NCBI RefSeq assembly: GCF_007565055.1
Contig: NC_044553.1
Coordinates: forward strand, 103,577,858-103,641,857
Direction: 5' to 3'
DNA length: 64,000 nucleotides
Source: Rhinopithecus roxellana
Lineage: Eukaryota; Chordata; Mammalia; Primates; Cercopithecidae
The position numbers and the translations under genes were made by a program. Shown here piece by piece: positions 42,471 through 54,144 of this stretch. The notes beneath the pieces are model-generated. The model did no database searches. It was given only the letters and a program-made list of their open reading frames with translations, and was not told the origin of the DNA. Every line of letters starts with the position of its first letter. The first letter of the stretch is position 1.

Positions 42471-45401
42471 GCATCATTAGTATATTAGGACAGTTATTTT
42501 TAAAACTTTTTTTAGGTAGCAGAACCTCTTCAAATAAATTGTATAAGGAAGCTCAGTTTGGAAAACTTTAAAAAATAGAACCACAGCAGAGTGGAGGTGT
42601 GGGGTACTACCAGTTTCTTCCTGTCCATCTCTAAGGGCCTTCTCCAAGAACTTTACAAAACACAATTGGGAAGTCACTACACTAGGAGGTTGTGGTCAAA
42701 GAGTGGACTAGTAAGGAAACGTTTGATTTTTAAAGGTAGAATAGTTACAAATGAATAAAACATCTAAGATGTGTCCATGATAATGTATTGATGGCATACA
42801 ATGAAAGTGAAAGTATGAACTTAGAGGCCAAGGAAGTTGAGCTAGGGTTTTGGTTTGACCATAAGGTACAGATAGTTTGTCTGGAACATAAATACCCTAT
42901 GAAATAGGAATTTAAGATTTAAATTGTTTCTCAAATATAAAAGGGGTATAACAAGCAGTATAAAGCAAAAAAAAAAAATAGATAAAAGTTTATATAAGCA
43001 ATTTAAAATTATATTTTTAGATTTAACATAATAAGATACCATGTTTATTTTACTTAAAAATATGGTTATGTGAAAATACTAGTTGACCTTTGCACATTTA
43101 AGGTATAAAATGGCAGTTTTTATTCAAGACAGCAGAGTATGTTTCAAACAAAGCAATAGAGTTTGCTTAGGTGAAAGGAAGTTTTAATTTTCGATTTTGT
43201 ACAAAATTTACCGTACCAATATCAAACAGTCAGTGTAAAAGAAGCAAAGGAAAATATGTGAATAGATTAGCTTAATATTGATATCAAATACTCTGTGCAG
43301 TGTCCTTCTCTAAATGTATCAAGTTGTTCCCTTTGGACTTCCTCAAAGGTTTTAAGGACAGAACCTTTAAGTTTTAAGTGCAGAACCTTTTAGGAACAGC
43401 TGTGAGCTAACAGCACCTAATTCTCTGATCTGTAGTGACTACATGCTCTGGGTGTTTTTTAATGTGGCAAAAATGAGTGATCATTGTGCCCTTGTCTAAG
43501 GCGTGTTTCATCATCTTCAAGTACTTTTTTGGCCAAAGAATTCTAAACATTGAGTGTCGCTAATAAGCTCAGTATTGGATTGAACAAGTCTGATTTGAGA
43601 ACTATTGGCAGGAGTATCTGTAATTATTAAATTTACTAAAGCATAAAGCAAGGTAGTGAAGTTGGCTTTTTGTCAAATGGCAGTAGTCTTATTAGCAAAA
43701 AGTCATCATTTGCTGGGTCAGAGTGAAAGGAGGCTCCAAAGGATTCATTCTGTCCTAATTATAGTTTCACCTATACTTATTATGCAAAGCTAATATTTAA
43801 AGCATTTGCCAAAATTAACTTCCTCTGCGTGTTCTATTACAGTGCAGTGAATTGCAGCAGCTTTTTATGTCTTGCTGCTTTTGTATTCCATAATAACCTG
43901 TAATTACGGGTTTGCTGCAAATGCTGTAGGGTTTGTTTAATCTGACAATCTGAAAAGACAACCCTGAATAGACTTACACAAAGCCTTAGAAGCATCGATA
44001 TCTCCATTTTACATTTTCTCACAAGACTGGTTATTTTAGAATTTTATTTTAAATATCTAAACTAGAGAAATTCATGTCTTCTTTATATCTTGGTAGATAA
44101 GTAGAAAAGAGATATGTATGTTCTATAGTTTATAGCTCAAAAATAAGTAAATAAGTTTAGTGCCCAGTTAACAATTTGAGAGATTTTTATACTTTTATAT
44201 ATAGACATATATCCTGAATTTAGAGAAGCAACTTAGGGCAGAAAATGCTTTACCTATATCTGAGATTTAAATTTATTCTTTTCATGTTTTCAATGTGGGT
44301 AATTATGACAGACTTGTGAACAAGCTCATTTAAACTGCGTACTCACTGTCTCTACCTTTGGGAAGAAGATATATGGGATGGACTGGTACCTGGGCTTGGA
44401 GGTTTATGTTTTAAGGAAAGACCTGGCTCATTCTTGGAGTTTATTTATAAGTAGGTTTGAAAAAGAAACTCATAAGACCTATGTTACTTATAATGCTCTT
44501 TAAATTGAATGATTTTTTATTGTTTCTGTTATTTCCAGTTTTGTATGTAAGAGTTTTTAACTCATCTTTACAAATAAATATGCAATTCTTACAGAAAAAT
44601 GGAGTTTAAGGAATCTTATGTATTTGTGATCATGAATCACAGAGCAAGTCAAAGCCAGGGATTCTTCTCTTTTCTATGGTTGTTTCTTTTAAATTATATT
44701 CTTTCCCTTCTTCAGAATGTAAACTTCTATGTTATGCAAAGAGGATTTAATGCTTAAAATGAGTCATCTATTTAAGTATATCACTCAGAAGGGAGAATGA
44801 AGAATAGAAAAATCTTTTTCTATATTAAAAATTTTTAAATGACTAGTTTTAATTTTTGTTACCATTTAAAATTCGATTTAGTCTTGATATTTTTCCATTG
44901 ATCTTTGCTTTTTATTTAGTAATTTATGCTAGGTATACTTTTTTGAATTTCTTATACACAGAGAAAAATAAATTTTGAATTCATTGTTTCCATATCTCAC
45001 AAAGAAAAAGACAGTTTAACAAAAGAGAAAAAAGTATGGAAATTAGAGCTACGGTAAAGAGGGAAATAACACTGAGCTGGGAAGCAAAAGACATCTCCTA
45101 TGGTAGGCAAATCACTTAACTTTGCAAACCCATTTGTCCTCATGTGCAAAATGAGGACTACCAGCTAAATTATCCCCTGATAGTGTGAACATTTTTTATA
45201 TTCTAGGTTACAATTAGGGAAGGGAAAGCAAACACTAGATTCAAGCTGTTTCTTGTCATATAGCTCAAAATACTTTTTACTTTGCTTACATTCTTAAAAA
45301 CAAAGGATTGAATTAGAGTTAATCATTTAGTGTTATTAATCTAGTGTTGAATGGCTGGTTATTAGTAACAATCATAAAAATAATTTTTAAAAATTTCAAT
45401 A
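42471..45401 (+). other. Long repeat-poor intronic block
   Basis: About 2.9 kb without Alu or L1, unlike the rest of this intron. The part 43080-44030 has more balanced composition and repeated homeodomain/POU-like words (TAATTA at 43907-43912 in 'cctgtaattacggg', 'tatgcaaag' near 43781). No open frame or splice pair suggests an exon. It may be a conserved non-coding region; sequence alone cannot show it. Confidence 0.35.
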
Positions 45402-45412
45402 TAATTGGAACT

Positions 45413-45416
<4 letters not shown>

Positions 45417-45443
<27 letters not shown>

Positions 45444-45727
45444 AAGACAGAGCCTCACTCTTATTACCCAGGCTGGAGTGCAATGGCGTGATCTCAGTTC
45501 ACTGCAACCTCCGCCTGCCAGGTTCAAGTGATTCTCCTGCCTCAGCCTCCCGAGTAGCAGGGACTACAGGTGGGCACCACCACACCCAGCTATTTTTGTA
45601 TTTTTTGGTAGAGACACGGTATCACCATGTTGGCCAGGCTGGTCTCAAACTACTGACCTCAGGTGATTGGCCCGCCTCGGCCTCCCAAAGTGCTGGGATT
45701 ACAGGTGTGAGCCACCACACCCAGCCA
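45417..45727 (-). mobile_element. Alu, antisense, left half of a head-to-head pair
   Basis: Perfect 15-bp duplication 'taattggaactttta' at 45402-45416 and 45729-45743. Body from 'gacagagcctcactcttatt' to 'gccaccacacccagcc'. Confidence 0.96.
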
Positions 45728-45758
45728 TTAATTGGAACTTTTAAACTAAGAAATGTTT

Positions 45759-46050
45759 GGCCGGGTGCGTCACTCACACCTGTAATCCCAGCACTTTGGG
45801 AGGCCCTGACTAGTGGATCACTTGGGGTCAAGAGTTCAAGACCACCCTGGCCAACATGGTGAAGCCTCTTCTCTAATACAAAAATTATCCAGGCGTGGTG
45901 GCACATGCTTGTAATACCAGCTATTTGGGAAGCTGAGGCACGAGAATTGCTTGAACTCAGGAGGCAGAGGCTGCAGTGAGCCGAGATCGTGCCATTGCAC
46001 TCCAGCCTGGGTGACACAGCAAGACTCTGTCTCAAACAAAAACCAATAAA
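45759..46050 (+). mobile_element. Alu, sense, right half of a head-to-head pair
   Basis: Starts 'ggccgggtgcgtcactcaca'. Perfect 17-bp duplication 'taaactaagaaatgttt' at 45742-45758 and 46051-46067. Only 31 bp separate it from the opposite-strand Alu. Confidence 0.96.
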
Positions 46051-46324
46051 TAAACTAAGAAATGTTTATATTTACATGTATGTAGATATAACTTGGTTGA
46101 TAATGGGAAATTAAAATTTTGATACTCTGACATTTTAAAAGCAACCAAAGCCCAAAGGAAACTATTCTTTTTTGGAATTGGAGAAGATGGTATTAACATT
46201 AATGGCATAGCAGCTGGATGGTTGGTTTGCCTGTACCCAGTGGTATTGGTTCTGAATCTTGAAGGCTAAAGCCTTGAAATGTAAGACTATTCTTTTCTCT
46301 TGCCTCTTTTAAAGTGATTATACC

Positions 46325-46607
46325 GGCCGGGTGCGGTGGCTCAAGCCTGTAATCCCAGCACTTTGGGAGGCCGAGGAGATCGAGACCATCCTGGCTAACA
46401 TGGTGAAACCCCGTCTCTACTAAAAAATACAAAAAACTAGCCGGGCGAGGTGGCGGGCGCCTGTAGTCCCAGCTACTCGGGAGGCTGAGGCAGGAGAATG
46501 TCGTAAACCCGGGAGGCGGAGCTTGCAGTGAGCTGAGATCCAGCCACTGCACTCCAGCCCGGGCGACAGAGCGAGACTCCGTCTCAAAAAAAAAAAAAAA
46601 AAAGAGA
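46325..46607 (+). mobile_element. Young AluY (Old World monkey type), sense
   Basis: Low divergence, with 'gctcaagcctgtaatccc', 'aaactagccgggcgaggtgg' and a deletion of about 20 bp after 'gggaggccgag'. Duplication 'gattatacc' at 46316-46324 and 46608-46616. Confidence 0.96.
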
Positions 46608-46656
46608 GATTATACCATCAATGCACAAACTGGTCTCCCTTTTTTTTGAGTTAGGT

Positions 46657-46769
46657 TTATTGAGGTATACTTTACATAAAATACTCTTTTTTGATGAGGG
46701 AATTTTTTTATTTATTGAGGTATAGTTTACATAAAATAAAATATTCTTTTTTGGTGAGGGAATTTTTCA
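46657..46769 (+). repeat. Tandem duplication of an L1M-like 3' segment
   Basis: Two head-to-tail copies of a unit of about 55-60 bp: 'tttattgaggtatactttac' ... 'ttttttgatgagggaatttt' and 'tttattgaggtatagtttac' ... 'ttttttggtgagggaatttt', differing by a few bases. Confidence 0.85.
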
Positions 46770-46880
46770 TATTGATTATGTTGGTGGTTACACAATTATA
46801 TACAATTACCAAAAGTCATCAAACTAAACACGTAAAATTGGGCATGTATGTAAATCAGAACATTCTTAAATCTGTATCTG

Positions 46881-47180
46881 GCCCGGCTCGGTGGCTCACA
46901 CCTGTAATCCCAGCACTTTGGGAGGCCAAGGTGGGGGATCACGAGGTCAAGAGGTCAAGACCAGGCTGGCCAACATGGTGAAACCCTGCCTCTACTAAAA
47001 ATACAAAAATTATCTGGGTGTGGCAGCGTGCCCCTGTAGTCCCAGGCTGCTCGGCAGGCTGAGCAGGAGAATCACTTGAACCCGGGAGGCGGAGATTGTA
47101 GTGAGCCAATATCGCGCCACTGCACCCCAGCCTGGGAGGCAGAGTGAGACTCCATCTCAAAAATAAAAAAATAAAAAATT
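46881..47180 (+). mobile_element. Alu, sense
   Basis: Starts 'ggcccggctcggtggctcac', tail 'aaaaataaaaaaataaaaaa'. Flanking words 'aaatctgtatct' and 'aaatctgtgttt' suggest an imperfect duplication. Confidence 0.94.
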
Positions 47181-48177
47181 TTAAAAATCTGTGTTTATTG
47201 TGACAAATCCTTATTTGTTCTGACAGGCCCTAGTGTTCCCAACTGATTAACTGTCAGAGAATATAAATACTCAGACAAGATCACTCTGTTACTGTGGTAG
47301 AATAATACAGAAACACAATCACTCTGTAATTACGTCTAAAATTAAGTAGAGACAAGAATGTTTTAAATACACACACACACACACACACACACACATCCCT
47401 ACCTAAACATCCTAACATGAATGACTAATGCTTCTTTACCAAAGACAACTCTCCTCCTACCTGTTAGATGAAACGCATTAAGGCAACAGTCAACTAGTTG
47501 TCCCCACTTCCTGACACCACTCAATCCCAAACTGGCTTCCACATCAACACCCCTCAGAGTCACAGTCTTTAGCCCTCCTTAGATTGGCAGTCTTTAACTA
47601 GTTGGCTTTGACAAATTATTGTCTATCTCCTGTCTCCTTTTCCTCATTACTCTCTCTGTGTTCCCTGTCTTCCTTCTCCCCCTCTCCTCCCTTTTCGTCC
47701 TTCTTCAGATTCTGACATTGGGCATCTTGCCTTTCCAAGCCTCTTAAACTACTATATTCTTTGAGTTTTCTCTTTCGACTGTTCCCTATGATTTTTTAGT
47801 TATTTGTATGAATATGCTTCTTACCTGTTTTCCTCCCTATTGTACTTGAGGAAAAAAAAATATTTCTTGCATATAACTGACTGCTAGACTATACCACATT
47901 GACCCTGAAGAATACCTTAGAAAAATATAAGTAGGTCCAGCAAATATTTTTGTTTTTAAAATAAAATCTCTTGTGCATACAGGTACTGGCTATACTGACT
48001 TGCTGTTTAAATTTATTCTGATTCCCAGAGTTTACTTGGAATGTCACCTTTTCTGAAACATTTTTACATTATCTGTAAAAGTCAGATTTAAATGACATTT
48101 AAGGCATCTACAAACTGTCTCTGAATCTGGAATCTATTAATGGAGATAAGAAACTTATCAGTTGAACAGATTTCATT
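47181..48177 (+). other. Intron with a (CA)n tract, otherwise unique
   Basis: About 13 CA units at 47369-47394. The rest shows pyrimidine-rich stretches (47625-47700) and no recognisable repeat. Confidence 0.5.
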
Positions 48178-48424
48178 GTGTTTTTGTTTTTGTTTTTGTT
48201 TTGTTTTGTTGTTGTTGGAGACATGGTCTTGCTTTGACACTCGGGCTGGAGTGCAGTGGCCACCACGCTGGGCTAATTTTAGTATTACTGTTATTATTTT
48301 TTTTTATAGAGACATAGTCTCCCTATGTTGCCCAGGCTGGTCTCAAGCTACTAGGCTCAAGCAATCCTCCCACCTCAGCCTCCCAAAGTGCTGAGATTAC
48401 AGACATGTGTTACAGCGCCTGGCC
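48178..48424 (-). mobile_element. Degraded Alu with internal deletion, antisense
   Basis: Tail of 'tgtttttg' repeats, 'gagacatggtcttgctttg', then a deletion after 'gagtgcagtgg', resuming 'ccaccacgctgggctaattt' to 'ttacagcgcctggcc'. An old copy. Confidence 0.9.
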
Positions 48425-48758
48425 ATCTTTGGCTTTTTAACGTGCATTAGGGATTTCATGATTGGTTTATAATACTGCTGATTCTTCAAAAGTGATCCAT
48501 ATATAAGGGCCTTGGTTTAAATTATGGACCCATTAGCAAAAATTTCAGAAAGGGCTTCCTTATAAACAAAACTTCATCAAATAATGGTTTTCCTCCTTTT
48601 TTGCCATCATTACTGTGATATGGAATCTAAATTGGAAATATTAACAATGTGATAAAATCCCTGTTTGTTGTCTAATGTTTCATTGTCTAATGTTTCATTT
48701 TCATATGATTCCCTAGGAAGCAGCAATATTCCCATTCATTTATATTTTTTATTTCCAG
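48425..48758 (+). other. Intron end before window exon 8
   Basis: AT-rich sequence. 'tgtctaatgtttcatt' is repeated in tandem near 48667-48700. The reading frame is open just upstream of the acceptor but lacks protein similarity. Confidence 0.5.
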
Positions 48759-49620
48759 TGAAAACTCAAATGCAGCATGGATTAATCTCTATAGCAGCCC
48801 GCACTGTTATTACACATCTGGTAAATCACCTGGGCCATTATCCAATGAGTGGTGGTCCTGCTATGCTAACAAGTCAGGTGTGTGAAAATCACGACAACCA
48901 TTACAGTGAAAGTACTGAACTTTCTCCTGAACTCTTTGAGAGTCCAAATATCCAGTTCTTTGTGTTAAATAATACAACCTTAGTGTCCTGTATCCAGATC
49001 AGATCAGAAGAGAATATGCCTGGAGGAGGTTTATCTGCTGGCCTTGCATCAGCCAATTCAAATGTCAGAATCATAGTACGTGATCTCTCTGGAAAATATT
49101 CATGGGATTCTGCTATACTGTATGGCCCACCTTCTGTAAGTGGCTTGTCAGAACCTACATCTTTGATGCTTTCGTTGTCTCACCAAGAGAAGCCAGAAGA
49201 GCCTCCAACATCTAATGAATGCTTAGAAGATATAACAGTAAAAGATGGACTTTCTCTCCAGTTTAAAAGATTTAGAGAAACTGTACCAACTTGGGATACA
49301 ATAAGAGATGAAGAAGATGTTCTTGATGAGCTCTTGCAGTATTTGGGTGTTACTAGTCCTGAATGCTTACAGAGAACTGGAATCTCACTTAATATTCCTG
49401 CTCCACAACCTGTGTGCATTTCTGAAAAACAAGAAAATGATGTTATTAATGCTATCCTTAAGCAACATACAGAAGAAAAAGAATTTGTTGAGAAGCACTT
49501 TAATGACTTAAACATGAAAGCTGTGGAACAAGATGAACCAATACCTCAGAAACCTCAGTCAGCATTTTATTATTGCAGATTGCTTCTTAGTATATTGGGA
49601 ATGAATTCCTGGGACAAACG
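48759..49620 (+). CDS. RALGAPA1: RALGAPA1 large internal exon (window exon 8 of 9)
   Basis: The exon is 862 bp: TG completing valine, 286 codons, then CG of an arginine. It starts KTQMQHGLISIAARTVITHL and ends SILGMNSWDK plus part of R. The acceptor is 'tttatttccag' ending at 48758; the donor 'gtaagc' at 49621 is good. It is the longest exon of the window and carries half of its coding sequence. Recognisable pieces are the beta-rich stretch FFVLNNTTLVSCIQIRSE, the segment IVRDLSGKYSWDSAILYGPP, an acidic region (RDEEDVLDELLQYLGV) and the run NAILKQHTEEKEFVEKHF. It lies just upstream of the Rap/Ran-GAP domain and is probably part of the RALGAPB-binding or scaffold region; that role is inference. 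No stop or frameshift is present. Confidence 0.95.
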
Positions 49621-51264
49621 GTAAGCATAAGGGAGAATTTTTTTCTGTTTTTTTTTTTTTCGGTCTTATTCATCTTCTGATAAAGCATTTTATTTTCTGT
49701 TCTTTTCCTTACTAAATTGTATCTACCAATTAGTTCTTTGACTCATTTTTTTGCAGATTTTTTTTTTTTTGAGGCCACTGAGTTATATTGGGATTCAGAG
49801 GAATAAAATAATCCAGCAAATTATCAATATTTTCAAAATGACTAGTAGAACTATTTGACTTAGAAATTATGGCTCATTTTTCAACCTTCCTGTAAGCCTA
49901 ATAATTTTTTTTTAGAAACCGCAGTATGATTACTTCTGGTTTGAATCAGGGAAATTAACTCAAGATTCAAGATAAAATCAAAAAAAGAATCTGAAGTTAA
50001 AAATTTTTTTTCTGATGCATGTTACAAAACCTTGTTAAAAACTTACAATAAACTCATGAGGTATTCAAGTAAGTTAGGTAGGAGCTAAATGAAAAGAACA
50101 ATAGGCTTAAATCAGAAGACCTAGCTTAAAGTTACTTAACTTTTGAGCCTCAGGCTGCAGTCTACAAATTGAGAGTAGTTCCCACCTCACATACTGGGAA
50201 TAATTAAATTAGATAATGTACATAAAACACTGGCATTGTACACTAATGTAGAGCATTATTAACATACATTTAGGTTTTAATTCCTATGTCACGAAACCCT
50301 GTAGGTAGTGGAAGGAGTGGTAATGTATTGTCATTTGTCAATTTATGGTAGGAGGGGAAGCTCAGATGTCAATGAACGAATAAATCTTAAAGTAATTCAA
50401 ATGCATGTCAAGCATTGAAATAGAGTTCTGCTTGTTTGCTTAGTGTTTATACTCTTACTTGATTTAAACTCTTCCACTTATTAGAAGGGAATATCCTCTG
50501 CCTTATAGGAAAGCCTCTTATTAGAAGGGAGTAAGGAATATAGGGAAGCCATTTATTAGAAGAGAATATCCTCTGCCTTATAGGAAACGTTATATCTCAG
50601 GAACAGTTTGCCATATGGTATGAGCAAATATAGGTAATTGCCACTCAGTTATCGTATAAATGCATTCTACTCTCTTTTGCTGTAGAATGGTCCATATGTT
50701 GGCCCTTGGGAAAAATTAAAGATGAGAAGCTGTATTTTACTTCAGCAAGCATTGATTTTATGAAAATAATTTGTACATATTTAGCACCCATGGAAGGGAT
50801 TTGGTAAAATTATTCACTGCTTTGTAGTCTAAAAATTATCAAACAAGGAAGAAAGAAAATTCCATCTGGATTACACTTGCTTCCTTGGTAATGATTTAGA
50901 TTCTGTGAATATTTTATTTCTCATGAGGTACAACTTTCTCACATTTTTATGAGACTCTTGAAAAGAACCTACAAAGTACTTTTATCCATTTTCCTAGATA
51001 TGAGTTTAGGAGGCTCACAGCATCTGCAAGGAAAGATTGAAGTGGCCAATTGATATGATCCACTAGCAGAAATGTATGAAGGCCTGGTGGAAATAATGAC
51101 ATATATTCTTTACGTTTTTTTTAGGGTCTGTTCTCCTTTGTGTTAGAAGTATGAAAAGGCAAGAAAAGTATAAAAGTTGCATGAGTAGAGTGGAAAGTAT
51201 TTCCGGGACTGTCATGTCATTCACTGCAAAGGTGATGAAAATGTTTATAAATCTCTCTATTTAG
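49621..51264 (+). other. Intron between window exons 8 and 9
   Basis: 1,644 bp with no Alu or L1 recognised. It contains a local duplication at 50477-50590 and nothing else that I can name. Confidence 0.5.
50477..50590 (+). repeat. Local intronic duplication
   Basis: The block 'attagaagggaatatcctct' plus 'gccttataggaaa' occurs at 50478 and again about 75 bp later ('attagaagagaatatcctct', 'gccttataggaaa'). A third partial 'ttattagaaggga' lies between them. Confidence 0.9.
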
Positions 51265-51336
51265 GAGGAGCTTTCATCTCCTGAAGAAAAATGAAAAGCT
51301 ACTTAGAGAACTTAGGAACTTGGATTCAAGGCAGTG
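51265..51336 (+). CDS. RALGAPA1: RALGAPA1 internal exon (window exon 9 of 9)
   Basis: The exon is 72 bp: one base completing arginine, 23 codons (RSFHLLKKNEKLLRELRNLD then SRQ), then TG of a cysteine codon. The acceptor is 'ctctctatttag' ending at 51264; the donor 'gtaagt' at 51337 is a consensus site. The peptide is a charged helix leading to the GAP domain. The next exon, which should begin with C and encode the start of the Rap/Ran-GAP domain, was not found up to 64000, so the following intron is at least 12.6 kb. Confidence 0.9.
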
Positions 51337-51530
51337 GTAAGTTGTTGGAAAATCTTCACATAACTAGCAACTCTCAGGTATTTCTCTGTTTAGAATAATA
51401 CTGTGAATAATATTTTAAATAGTGTATAATACTATGTTACTGATTTATAACTTTCTGAGCAATAATTTTTTTAGAAAATTTTAGGACTGCATAGAATGTT
51501 AGGTATCTTTGAATTGTTTATTTATGCCTT

Positions 51531-51795
51531 TTTTTTTTTTTTTTTTTTTTTTGGAGACAGAGTCTCGCACTGCCGCCCAGGCCGGAGTGCAGTGGCGTGA
51601 TCTCGGCTCAGCCTCCGGAGTAGCTGGGACTACAGGCGCTCGCTACCATGTCCGGCTAATTTTTTTTTTTATTTTTTAGTGGAGACGGGGTTTCACCGTG
51701 TTAGCTAGAATGGTCTCGATCTCCTGACCTCGTGATCTGCCCGCCTCAGCCTCCCAAAGTGCTGGAATTACAGGCATGAGCCATTGCGCCCAGCT
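51531..51795 (-). mobile_element. Alu with right-arm deletion, antisense
   Basis: Poly(T), 'gagacagagtctcgcactgc', a deletion after 'gatctcggctca', ending 'agccattgcgcccagc'. The duplication around 'ttgttta...tgccttttt' lies on both sides. Confidence 0.94.
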
Positions 51796-52470
51796 TGTTT
51801 ATGCCTTTTTTATGCATTTCAGAATCATCTTTTGAATCACAGAAAACTAATTGGACCTGTAAAATGTCCTTTGGTTTTTCCCATATTTAGACAAACCTTA
51901 GTCACATCTCTCATGAATTAAATCCAGTGATTCTGACGGATTGGGAAGCAGGTTTGAAAAAAGCTACCCACAGGAATGCATAGTGAATAAGATGATTCAG
52001 ACCATTCCCACATCAAACAATTCTTTATCTTCCTCCTCTCTTCTTTAAAATTTCTGTATTGAGCCATCTTTTCTTGCTCACCTTCAGTTTGAGAAAAGCC
52101 TTCTTTTTAAATCTATTTGTATATCTGCTTTCTGCCATCTCTGCCTGCTTTAGGATCGTCTTCAAAAAGTTATCTCCTCTTTATATTTCTTCTTGTTCCT
52201 CTTAATAAACATGTTTGTTATCTGCCTTTAAACAAAACAAAGCATAAAACAAAACTTTCCTCAGTTACTCTACTTTCCAGCTGTAGTCCTATCCAAATCT
52301 CTCATTCCTTTTACTGCCAAATGTATAGAGAAATATAATCTTTACTCACTTCCTGTAATTTCTAACTGGTTTTGGTTGTTGTTTTTAGCTTTTCTCAAAA
52401 TGATCTTAGAATAATTATTTGGTTATTATGGAAAATATAAAACAAAAATATAATCCATATAACACTGTAC

Positions 52471-52507
<37 letters not shown>

Positions 52508-52529
52508 GAACTGGAATCATAGGGATATT
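51796..52529 (+). other. Intron with an unexplained 31-T run
   Basis: Mostly AT-rich unique sequence. A run of T at about 52473-52503 has no Alu beside it and may be the tail of the L1M that follows. Confidence 0.45.
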
Positions 52530-52619
52530 ACCAAGTTTTTTGTTTGTTTTTTTGTGTGTGTTGTATTATATTGTGAGCATTTCCTCAGTCATTTAGATAT
52601 TCTTCAAAAATAATCTTTT

Positions 52620-52916
52620 TTTTTTTTTTGAGACAGAGTCTTGCTCTGTCGCTCAGGCTGGAGTGCAGCGGAGCGATCTCGGCTCACTGCAACCTCCGCC
52701 TCCCAGGTACACACCAGTCTCCCGTCTCGGCCTCCCGAGTAGCTGGGACTACAGGCACACACCCGCCACCATGCCCAGCTAATTTTGTTTTTGTATTTTT
52801 AGTAGAAATGGGGTTTCACCATAGCCAGGATGGTCTCGATCGCCTGACCTCGTGATCCACCTGCCTTGGCCTCCCAAAGTGCTGAGATTACAGGTGTGAG
52901 CCACTGCGCCCGGCCT
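52620..52916 (-). mobile_element. Alu, antisense
   Basis: Perfect 14-bp duplication 'aaaaataatctttt' at 52606-52619 and 52917-52930. Small deletion after 'gtttcaccat'. Confidence 0.96.
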
Positions 52917-53335
52917 AAAAATAATCTTTTATGATGCCAAGTTTTATGATTGTTGGACATTTAAGTTGTTTTTAATTTCTTGCCACATGATAGAGTCCTA
53001 GCAATAGAATTATTGAGGTCAAATCATATCAGGATATTTCATGCCATGTTTATTGTGAAATTGCTTCTATTAAGTAATAATTTGTAATTTCACCAACATT
53101 TTGTAACAGCACCTGTATAACTTCAACCTGGCCAGCACCGGATACTAATCACCCTTTTTTAACCTTTATAGTTTGAGAAGCAGATCATGGTACCGCTTTA
53201 AACTTTTTTTCTTTTTTGCTAGTGATGTTAATATTTTCCATATATTTGTATGAAATTTCCATCTGTTTTCAAATTATCTCTTGGTGTTCTTTTTCTAGTT
53301 TTCAATTTAGGAATTTTTCTTAATTGTAAGAACTC

Positions 53336-53337
<2 letters not shown>

Positions 53338-53383
<46 letters not shown>

Positions 53384-53398
53384 TGAGAGAGAGAGAGA
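53338..53398 (+). repeat. (GT)n-(GA)n compound microsatellite
   Basis: About 20 GT units followed by 'ttt' and 'gtgagagagagagaga'. Confidence 0.95.
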
Positions 53399-53610
53399 TT
53401 AACTTTTGTGCTATTTGTGGGAGCTTTCCTGGTTAGTTGTTTAGTTTTCAGTTTTCAACTTCAGATCATTTAACACACATATTTTTTCATTTTATGTATC
53501 ATTTCTCTCAATTTCTTTCTTTGGATTTCTTGAATTATTTGTTGTGCTTAAACGTTCTGCCTTGAAATCAGTTAAATATTCTAGTACATTTCCTTATTTC
53601 TTTCTAGTTG

Positions 53611-53901
53611 TCTTTTTTTTTTTTTTTTTTTTTTTTTGTGAGACAGAGTCTTCTGTTGCCTAGGTGGGAGTGCAATGGCACAACCTCAGCTGACTGCAGT
53701 CTCCACCTCCCAGGTTCAAGTGATTCATGTGCCTCAGCCTTCTGACAACACATCACACCTGGCTAATTTTGTACTTTTAGTGTAAGAGACAGGGTTTTGC
53801 CATGTTGGCTAGGTTAGTCTTATACTCCTAGCCTCAAGTGATTCGCCTGCCTCAGCCTCCCAAAGTGCTGGGATTACAGGCATGTGCCATTGCGCCCAGC
53901 C
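53611..53901 (-). mobile_element. Alu, antisense
   Basis: 27 T, 'gagacagagtcttctgttgc' to 'catgtgccattgcgcccagc'. An older copy with several small deletions. Confidence 0.93.
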
Positions 53902-54144
53902 TTTCCTTCTAGATCTTTATTTGATTGAGGTGGTAATTATTTTACATTTAATTCTGTATTCATTTTGAAATATATTCTGATTTGTGGAATGATAACTGGA
54001 ACTAGTTTGAATGTTGAAAAACAGTCTATTTTAATAATTTGTTGAATAAACTATACCTTTGCCATTGATTTGATGCTTCCTTTATTAAATATTAAGCTCT
54101 CTGCTTCACAGCTGTTTATTTCTGTTGCTTTGTCTATCATTTTT

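Noticed and set aside
48665..48758. In-frame ATG and open sequence upstream of exon 8, suggesting an alternative start
   Set aside because: The acceptor at 48758 is strong, the phase matches exon 7, and the extra peptide (MLSNVSLSNVSF) contains a tandem repeat and no family similarity.
39477..48758. A cassette exon that would rescue the 39477 donor
   Set aside because: I saw no short exon with good splice sites and protein-like content in this intron.
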